Shown piece by piece: positions 43,393-48,385 of a stretch of DNA of 48,385 bases (positions are counted from its first letter, which is position 1; the number at the start of each line of letters is the position of its first letter). Position numbers and translations under genes: made by a program. The notes beneath the pieces were generated by a model that worked only from the letters and a program-made list of their open reading frames with translations, was not told the DNA's origin and did not search any database. The stretch comes from Prochlorococcus sp. AG-670-O13 (GTDB taxonomy: Bacteria > Cyanobacteriota > Cyanobacteriia > PCC-6307 > Cyanobiaceae): contig QCTB01000003.1 of the NCBI GenBank assembly GCA_003209055.1, positions 1 to 48,385 of the forward strand. Direction: 5' to 3'.

Positions 43393-45201
43393 TTACTGAT
43401 TTAATTTCAAAACTGCCATAAAAGCTTCTTGGGGAACATCGACTTTACCCATTGCCTTCATCCTCTTTTTCCCTTTTGCTTGCTTCTTTAAAAGTTTCTT
43501 TTTTCTAGAGATGTCACCTCCATAGCACTTAGAAAGAACGTCTTTTCTTAAAGCACTTATGCTTTCACTCGCGATAATACGACTACCTATTGAAGCCTGA
43601 ATAGGTATTTTAAATTGTTGTTTTGGTATAAGCTCCTTTAATTTTTCTACTAAGCCTCTACCTATCCCATAGGCCTTATCTTTATGAACAATTGAAGTTA
43701 AAGGGTCTGCTCTTTCTGAGTTTATAAGAACATCTAACCTAACGAGATCGTTTTTTCTATATCCAATTAAATGGTATTCCATTGATGCATATCCTTGAGT
43801 TCTACTTTTCATTTGATCAAAAAAGTCTGTCACAACTTCTGCTAAAGGTATTTCGTAAATCAAAGTTACTCTATCTGTTGTGATATATTTCATATCAATA
43901 AAAATACCTCTTCTTTCTTGGCATAAACCCATAAGTGTTCCGTTAAATTCATTAGGTGAATAAATTTCCATCTTCACATAGGGTTCTTCTATTGATTCTC
44001 TTGATTGTGGATCTGGGATTGTAGAGGGGTTATCAATAAAGATATGCTCCTTATCATTTAAATTAACCTTATAGATGACAGAAGGTGCCGTTACAATTAA
44101 ATCCAAATCATATTCTCTCTCCAATCTTTCTTGAACAATTTCCATGTGGAGTAGGCCTAAGAATCCACATCTAAATCCAAATCCCATAGCGCTACTAGTT
44201 TCGGGTTCATACTTAAGCGCAGCGTCAGACAATTGAAGTTTTTCTAAGGACTCTCTGAGATCTGGATACTGATCTGCATCTGTTGGGAACAATCCACAAA
44301 ATACCATAGGATTTGCTGTTTTATATCCAGGCAATGGATCTTTAGCCGGTGAATTAAATAGTGTAATTGTATCTCCCACTCTTGCATCTGCTACTGACTT
44401 AATGGAGGCCGCCAGATAACCAACTTCTCCTGCATGAAGTTCATTAACTTGCTTCTCATCAGGAGCCATTACACCAATTTCATCTAATTCATATTGTCTC
44501 TTACTCGCCATAAGTAGTATCTTATCTTTTTTATTAATTGATCCAGATATTACTCTGAAGTAAACAATTACCCCTCTATAAGGATCATAATAAGAGTCAA
44601 AAATGAGTGCCTTAGTATGAGATTTGATTTCATCTTTAGGATGAGGAATTCTACTTACAACTGCTTTTAATATATCTTGAATACCTTCTCCAGTTTTGGC
44701 TGAACAATTTATTGCATTAGATGTATCTAATCCAATTATCTCTTCAATTTCTTCCTTTATTCTTTCTGCATCTGCACCAGGTAAATCAACCTTATTCAAA
44801 ACAGGAATTATTTCTAAATTATTTTCTAGGGCAAGATAAACATTTGCTAAAGTTTGCGCTTCTACTCCTTGACTTGCATCAACAACCAATAAAGCACCTT
44901 CGCAAGCCTGCAAAGATCTACTTACTTCATAAGAAAAATCAACATGTCCTGGAGTATCAATTAAATTTAAAATATATTCTTGGGAATCTTCTGCTTTATA
45001 TTTCATCCTCGCAGCCTGTAATTTTATTGTTATACCCCTTTCTCTTTCAAGATCCATACTATCCAAAAACTGATCTTGCATATCCCTTTGTTTGACAGTA
45101 CCAGTATCTTGAAGCAACCTATCTGCAAGAGTAGATTTACCATGATCAATATGAGCTATTATGCAAAAATTTCTTATTTTTGAAACAGATATATCAGTCA
45201 T
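43393..45201 (-). CDS. lepA: Elongation factor 4 (LepA)
   Basis: LepA is a ribosome-associated GTPase linked to back-translocation and 30S maturation under stress. The 602-residue protein has G1 AHIDHGKST (15-23), G2 RGITIKLQ, G3 DTPGHVD, G4 NKVD, the EF-G-like domains and the unique LepA C-terminal domain ending [18 protein letters not shown]. It starts with ATG, 56 bases downstream of mqo on the same strand. Length is as usual for the family. Confidence 0.97.
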   Translation of the reverse strand: MTDISVSKIRNFCIIAHIDHGKSTLADRLLQDTGTVKQRDMQDQFLDSMDLERERGITIKLQAARMKYKAEDSQEYILNLIDTPGHVDFSYEVSRSLQACEGALLVVDASQGVEAQTLANVYLALENNLEIIPVLNKVDLPGADAERIKEEIEEIIGLDTSNAINCSAKTGEGIQDILKAVVSRIPHPKDEIKSHTKALIFDSYYDPYRGVIVYFRVISGSINKKDKILLMASKRQYELDEIGVMAPDEKQVNELHAGEVGYLAASIKSVADARVGDTITLFNSPAKDPLPGYKTANPMVFCGLFPTDADQYPDLRESLEKLQLSDAALKYEPETSSAMGFGFRCGFLGLLHMEIVQERLEREYDLDLIVTAPSVIYKVNLNDKEHIFIDNPSTIPDPQSRESIEEPYVKMEIYSPNEFNGTLMGLCQERRGIFIDMKYITTDRVTLIYEIPLAEVVTDFFDQMKSRTQGYASMEYHLIGYRKNDLVRLDVLINSERADPLTSIVHKDKAYGIGRGLVEKLKELIPKQQFKIPIQASIGSRIIASESISALRKDVLSKCYGGDISRKKKLLKKQAKGKKRMKAMGKVDVPQEAFMAVLKLNQ

Positions 45202-45257
45202 ATAAATGTAAGAACAATTCCTATATTTTCTTCTTAATTTATAATAGCCAATTAAAA

Positions 45258-46784
45258 TTATGGATGGAAACCTAAAATAGAATTATTTCTTTTTTTAATA
45301 ATTTCTAAAAAATTATTATCACTTTCATTTTTCGATTCAGATTCATAAAGAAGATAACTTAATTTCTTCTCAAGATCAAATTTATCAGAATTAAAAAGGC
45401 AAGATTTTTTTAAAACTTCGATCATTATAGAAACTGCGGTACTAGCTCCAGGAGACGCACCCAATAAAGCAGAAAGTGAGCCATCTCCCGAGTTGACAAT
45501 TTCCGTGCCAAATTGCAAAGAACCTCCATCTTTAGTTTTTTTGATTATTTGAACTCTTTGCCCAGCATTCTCTAAATACCAATTCGAGGGCTCAGCTGAT
45601 GGCATCATATTCCTCAAGTTTTCAACTCTAGAATTATGGCTCTTAAGAGATTGTGAAAAAAGATAATTAATTAAATCGTTATTCTTAATCCCAACATCAA
45701 GCATAGAAAATAAATTATTTTTTTTAATTGAACTAAATAAATCAAAATAAGAACCTTTCTTTAAGAATTTAGTCGTGAAACCAGCAAAAGGACCATAGAG
45801 AAGAAATTTTTTGCCTTCAATCCATCTTGTATCTAAATGCGGTACTGACATTGGAGGTGATCCTATATCTGCTTTACCATAAACTTTTGCATTATGCTTT
45901 TCCGTTAAAGACTTTTCCTCACAAATAAGCCATTTTCCGCTAACAGGAAAACCACCATATATTTTAGCTTCAGGAATTTTTGATTTTTGCAAAAAATTTA
46001 TTGTTTTGCCACCAGCTCCTAGGAAAACATATGAAGTGATCAGGGAAACTTCTCTATCTAGTGAACGAACTTTTAATTTCCATTGTTTTCTATCTATTTT
46101 TTTTAAATCTATTAATTCTGTGTTATAGCAAATTTCGACATTTTTATTATTAGAAATATAATTTAGATATTCCTTTGTTAAAGCCTCAAAATTGATATCT
46201 GTGCCTCTTTTTATTCGTGTAGCTGCAACTTTATCTAATGGATTTCTATTATTAGTAATAAGTGGTGCCCAACATTTTATTTGATTAAAAGATGATGAAA
46301 ATTCCATATCTGCAAACTCTTGATATTCAGACATTGCTTTAAATCTTTTTTTTAAAAAAGAAATATCTTCAGTACCTGTGACAAAGCTTATATGAGGAAT
46401 AAATTTTAAAAATTTTTTAATATCTATCTTCCCAGTTGCATACAATGAGGCCCATAAAGACATTGAATTTTCAAAGGAACGATTTATAGAAAGTGCTTTA
46501 TCTATTTGTAAATTTCCATTTTCATCTAAGGGGGTGTAATTTAATTCGCAATTTGCTGCATGACCAGTTCCTGCATTATTAAATGCACCAGTACTTTCAC
46601 TCCCTGGTTTATTTAACTTTTCTATAATTAATATTTTTATTTCAGGTAAAATCTCTGTAATTAGTAACGCAAGTGTTCCGCTCATTATTCCTGCCCCTAC
46701 CAATATCGCATCATAACTATTATTTTTATTTAAGATTTTTTTAGAAGTCACAACAGAAAATTTATTTTTTTTGCAATTAATCAC
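45258..46784 (-). CDS. mqo: Malate:quinone oxidoreductase
   Basis: Mqo is a peripheral FAD enzyme that oxidises malate to oxaloacetate and passes electrons to the quinone pool. The 508-residue protein has the FAD loop [11 protein letters not shown] (29-39), [20 protein letters not shown] near 67, [14 protein letters not shown] near 283 and a closing [14 protein letters not shown] near 442, matching the MQO family. The start is GTG at 46784. It is divergent from the Nfu gene with only 38 bases between, so promoters must overlap. It supplies a step of the incomplete TCA cycle of marine picocyanobacteria. Confidence 0.94.
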   Translation of the reverse strand: MINCKKNKFSVVTSKKILNKNNSYDAILVGAGIMSGTLALLITEILPEIKILIIEKLNKPGSESTGAFNNAGTGHAANCELNYTPLDENGNLQIDKALSINRSFENSMSLWASLYATGKIDIKKFLKFIPHISFVTGTEDISFLKKRFKAMSEYQEFADMEFSSSFNQIKCWAPLITNNRNPLDKVAATRIKRGTDINFEALTKEYLNYISNNKNVEICYNTELIDLKKIDRKQWKLKVRSLDREVSLITSYVFLGAGGKTINFLQKSKIPEAKIYGGFPVSGKWLICEEKSLTEKHNAKVYGKADIGSPPMSVPHLDTRWIEGKKFLLYGPFAGFTTKFLKKGSYFDLFSSIKKNNLFSMLDVGIKNNDLINYLFSQSLKSHNSRVENLRNMMPSAEPSNWYLENAGQRVQIIKKTKDGGSLQFGTEIVNSGDGSLSALLGASPGASTAVSIMIEVLKKSCLFNSDKFDLEKKLSYLLYESESKNESDNNFLEIIKKRNNSILGFHP

Positions 46785-46822
46785 ATTTCTTTCTAGGCTT
46801 ATTATAAAGTCAATTTAAAATT

Positions 46823-47068
46823 ATGAGTACTGAAACATTACCACTTACGAATGAAAATGTAGAAACGGTTTTAGATGAACTAAGACCTTTCTTAATATCA
46901 GATGGAGGTAATGTAGAAATAGCAGAAATTGATGGCCCCATTGTTAAAGTAAGACTTCAAGGAGCATGCGGAAGCTGCCCAAGCAGTACCATGACATTAA
47001 AAATGGGAATAGAAAGAAAGCTAAAAGAAATGATTCCTGAAATAAGCGAAGTAGTCCAAGTTTTGTGA
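46823..47068 (+). CDS. nifU: NifU C-terminal-like Fe-S scaffold (Nfu)
   Basis: This 81-residue protein is a minimal Nfu domain that assembles or carries 4Fe-4S clusters, in cyanobacteria important for photosystem I. It has the characteristic [16 protein letters not shown] (about 18-33) and the cluster motif GACGSCPSS (C49, C52). A TTATAAAG at 46800-46807 could be its -10. It starts 38 bases from mqo, divergent. Confidence 0.95.
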   Translation: MSTETLPLTNENVETVLDELRPFLISDGGNVEIAEIDGPIVKVRLQGACGSCPSSTMTLKMGIERKLKEMIPEISEVVQVL

Positions 47069-47088
47069 GCTATTTTTAAAAATCTTTT

Positions 47089-47349
47089 TTACGAATCTTT
47101 ATTTAATTCCTTAGTTAATGATGATTTAAAATCTAAGCAATTTATAGGAAGACCTTGACCTATAGCTATTAAAAGAGGAGCTAAAATTCCAAGCGTAAAT
47201 ACTAAATTTGATTGGTTAACTTCATTTTTACTTAAAGTAAAAGTTATCAAATAAATAATAGTAAAATAAGCATGTAAAGAAAAAAATTCTTTTGGTTTTA
47301 AAGCGGGCCACCTTAAAGTATTACCCAAAAAATATAAAAACCCTGTCAT
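47089..47349 (-). CDS. Small membrane protein (86 aa), unknown function
   Basis: The 86-residue protein has hydrophobic segments at about residues 25-40 and 48-66 with a short loop, preceded by LGNTLRWPALKPKEFFSLHAYF, so two membrane passes are likely. The ATG at 47349 and coherent topology argue for a real gene. It converges on nifU with 20 bases between stops, where a short palindrome (ATTTTTAAAAAT, 47072-47083) lies. No family is recognised. Confidence 0.68.
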   Translation of the reverse strand: MTGFLYFLGNTLRWPALKPKEFFSLHAYFTIIYLITFTLSKNEVNQSNLVFTLGILAPLLIAIGQGLPINCLDFKSSLTKELNKDS

Positions 47350-47476
47350 AAATTTAAATTAACTAAAAAGCCGAAATTAAATATAAACCTAATACTTTTT
47401 AGAAATAATTCATAATAAAATTTACTTAAAATAATAATTAAAAAAAAATTAAAAATTTATTTCTAACTGTTAAATC

Positions 47477-47506
47477 TGGACAGTAGCACAAAAATAGGTT
47501 TATAAT
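47477..47506 (+). promoter_or_regulatory. Sigma70-like promoter of the riboswitch gene
   Basis: A TGGACA -35 (47477-47482) and a TATAAT -10 (47501-47506) are separated by 18 bases, one of the best promoter matches in the window. Transcription would begin near 47513, just before the glutamine aptamer. Confidence 0.7.
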
Positions 47507-47512
47507 AATATT

Positions 47513-47526
47513 GTAGCAACTGCTAC
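47513..47526. promoter_or_regulatory. Perfect NtcA-type site GTA-N8-TAC
   Basis: The 14 bases GTAGCAACTGCTAC fit the NtcA consensus exactly and extend to a TGTAGCA...TGCTACA palindrome. The site begins about 6 bases after the -10, on the predicted start point, where NtcA would repress rather than activate. NtcA is the global nitrogen regulator of cyanobacteria. The same bases could instead form a hairpin at the RNA 5' end. Confidence 0.65.
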
Positions 47527-47530
47527 ATTT

Positions 47531-47578
47531 TCGTTCACCCTCATTGAGGGCGCAGTTCGAGTCATACCAGGGAACGGG
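47531..47578 (+). ncRNA. Glutamine riboswitch, Downstream-peptide type
   Basis: The sequence folds like the Downstream-peptide/glnA aptamers. An outer stem pairs CGTTC (47532-47536) with GAACG (47572-47576). A hairpin CCCTC-ATT-GAGGG (47538-47550) follows, then CGCAGTTCGAGT and ATACCAGGGAACG, close to the conserved core as I remember it. This class is known to bind L-glutamine and to precede short open reading frames in marine Synechococcus and Prochlorococcus. Here it ends at the ribosome-binding region (GGGAACGGGGG) of a small gene, so ligand binding could affect translation start. Confidence 0.85.
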
Positions 47579-47580
47579 GG

Positions 47581-47778
47581 ATGGCCGTTTTGTCAAATCG
47601 AAACATGACTACTTTAACTTACAGAGGTAAAAACTACGTTCAAAACAAACAGGCTGTTAATAAGCAACCTGTTGAACTTACCTACAGAAGAAACGTATAC
47701 ACCAATAGAATGGATGACGCTTCTTCAAGTAACGAAAAAGCAGAATTAAATTACAGAGGTGCTAACTACACTAAATAA
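47581..47778 (+). CDS. DUF4278 mini-protein under glutamine riboswitch
   Basis: This 65-residue basic protein has three copies of the DUF4278 motif: LTYRGKNY (12-19), LTYRRNVY (33-40) and LNYRGANY (56-63), separated by polar linkers. The first ATG (47581) directly follows the aptamer; the in-frame ATG at 47605 (MTTLTYRG) would begin like other DUF4278 proteins and leaves a 24-base leader, so the start is uncertain. Glutamine-sensing control and an NtcA site suggest a role in nitrogen metabolism. I recall that the PII-interacting regulator PirA of Synechocystis is a small DUF4278-type protein, so a related function is possible but unproven. Confidence 0.85.
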   Translation: MAVLSNRNMTTLTYRGKNYVQNKQAVNKQPVELTYRRNVYTNRMDDASSSNEKAELNYRGANYTK

Positions 47779-47793
47779 TTTAATTCCAAAAAT

Positions 47794-47822
47794 AAAACTC
47801 CCTCTTAGGGGGGTTTTTTTTT
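47794..47822 (+). terminator. Intrinsic terminator after the DUF4278 gene
   Basis: AAAACTCCCT (47794-47803) pairs with GGGGGGTTTT (47808-47817) around a CTTA loop, with a run of nine T from 47814. It lies 15 bases past the stop and makes the riboswitch gene a monocistronic unit. Confidence 0.9.
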
Positions 47823-47851
47823 GCTATATTTAAAGAATTAGGATTACTTTA

Positions 47852-48385
47852 ATGTCTAGCGATTGCTGCAATACTGATGGGTCAAATAAAAATTTCAAAG
47901 GTCTTGATCATAAAGATGCTATACAAGAAAGGTATGGTTCTGCTGCATTAGAAAAAGAGAGTTGTCTTTGCACACCAGTTGGTTTTAATCCTGTTTTACT
48001 TGAAGCAATTCCTGAAGAAGTTATTGAAAGAGATTACGGATGTGGTGATCCAACAAAATATGTACAGAAGAATGATATTGTTTTAGACCTTGGCAGTGGG
48101 AGCGGCAAAAATGCCTTTATTTGTTCTCAAATTGTTGGGGAAAAGGGGAAAGTAATTGGGGTTGATCAAAATCCTGAAATGCTTACATTATCAAGATCTG
48201 CTTCCAAAAAATTTTCAGAAAAGATAGGTTTCGTCAATACAGAATTTCTTGAAGGTTCAATTGAAAATCTCGATGAATTAGATAAAGATTTAAATCCATT
48301 AATAGCAGACAAATCAGTTGATATTATCTTAAGTAATTGTGTTTTAAATTTAGTAAATCCTGAATCTAGAAATAATCTTTTAAGA
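47852..48385 (+). CDS. ArsM-like SAM-dependent methyltransferase, 5' fragment
   Basis: The first 178 codons of a gene run off the window edge. The start ATG at 47852 has an AGGA ribosome site 8 bases upstream. The N-terminus has paired cysteines (C5, C6; C38, C40) and YGCGDP (62-67), followed by the SAM loop DLGSGSG (79-85) and GVDQNPEML (103-111), a layout typical of arsenite methyltransferase (ArsM) relatives. ArsM methylates As(III) using conserved cysteines. Since the C-terminal part is missing, the full cysteine set cannot be checked, and another methyltransferase of this clan is possible. Confidence 0.8.
   Translation, partial: MSSDCCNTDGSNKNFKGLDHKDAIQERYGSAALEKESCLCTPVGFNPVLLEAIPEEVIERDYGCGDPTKYVQKNDIVLDLGSGSGKNAFICSQIVGEKGKVIGVDQNPEMLTLSRSASKKFSEKIGFVNTEFLEGSIENLDELDKDLNPLIADKSVDIILSNCVLNLVNPESRNNLLR

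Overview
The window is about 48.4 kb of a very AT-rich, densely coded genome whose gene content points to a high-light-type Prochlorococcus. Evidence for a marine picocyanobacterium: petC-petA, ndhB, chlG, a cyAbrB regulator, an aa3 cytochrome oxidase cluster (ctaCDE opposite ctaA-ctaB), phylloquinone and plastoquinone genes, many cyanobacteria-only small proteins, intergenic gaps of only a few bases, and frequent GTG/TTG starts. The strain assignment is inference from memory of gene content. I saw no tRNA, rRNA, insertion sequence, integrase, prophage or CRISPR array; the window looks like core genome.

Layout. 1-5.9 kb: 3' end of an NFACT/RqcH gene, a small membrane protein, tatC, a DUF3067 gene on the other strand, petC-petA (Rieske protein and cytochrome f), lgt-cobM and a RodZ-like HTH membrane protein. 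5.9-12.9 kb: ppx, a UbiA-type prenyltransferase, an S66 LD-carboxypeptidase, ispD, fabG, a 59-residue membrane protein and a stand-alone groEL with a perfect 24-bp tandem repeat in its tail. 12.9-20.6 kb: a minus-strand block (repeat protein, ABC-2 exporter, ctaB, ctaA) divergent from ctaC-ctaD-ctaE. 20.6-28.9 kb: cyAbrB, ribE, an aldo/keto reductase with a ferredoxin-like tail, then a probable minus-strand operon topA - lipoprotein - DUF2232 - CobT-like - solute-binding lipoprotein. 29-38.6 kb: ndhB, an orphan ABC ATPase, birA, a DciA-like zinc-ribbon protein, menG, hisF, DUF2862, chlG, a class A penicillin-binding protein, rsmB and a 45-residue membrane protein. 38.9-41.2 kb: an overlapping four-gene operon (DCC protein, TIGR03643, DUF2256, photolyase-related protein). 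41.4-48.4 kb: a small protein, trmH, an orphan dipeptide-type permease, lepA, mqo, an Nfu scaffold, a small membrane protein, a glutamine-riboswitch-controlled DUF4278 mini-protein and the 5' part of an ArsM-like methyltransferase.

How the genes work together. Much of the window serves photosynthetic and respiratory electron transport: the cytochrome b6f subunits and TatC, which is known to export Rieske proteins; NDH-1; the heme A pathway with its oxidase; and chlorophyll, phylloquinone and plastoquinone synthesis. Envelope genes (lgt, PBP, S66 peptidase, RodZ-like, lipoproteins) and cobamide genes (cobM, CobT-like) are also present.

The most interesting locus is 47,477-47,822. It holds a sigma70-like promoter, a perfect NtcA-type palindrome over the predicted transcription start, an RNA matching the 'Downstream-peptide' glutamine aptamer, a 57-65 residue DUF4278 protein with three internal repeats, and a clear intrinsic terminator. 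It looks like a self-contained nitrogen-status switch. Second is the photolyase-like operon, whose main enzyme seems to have lost the cysteines that hold the family's iron-sulfur cluster.
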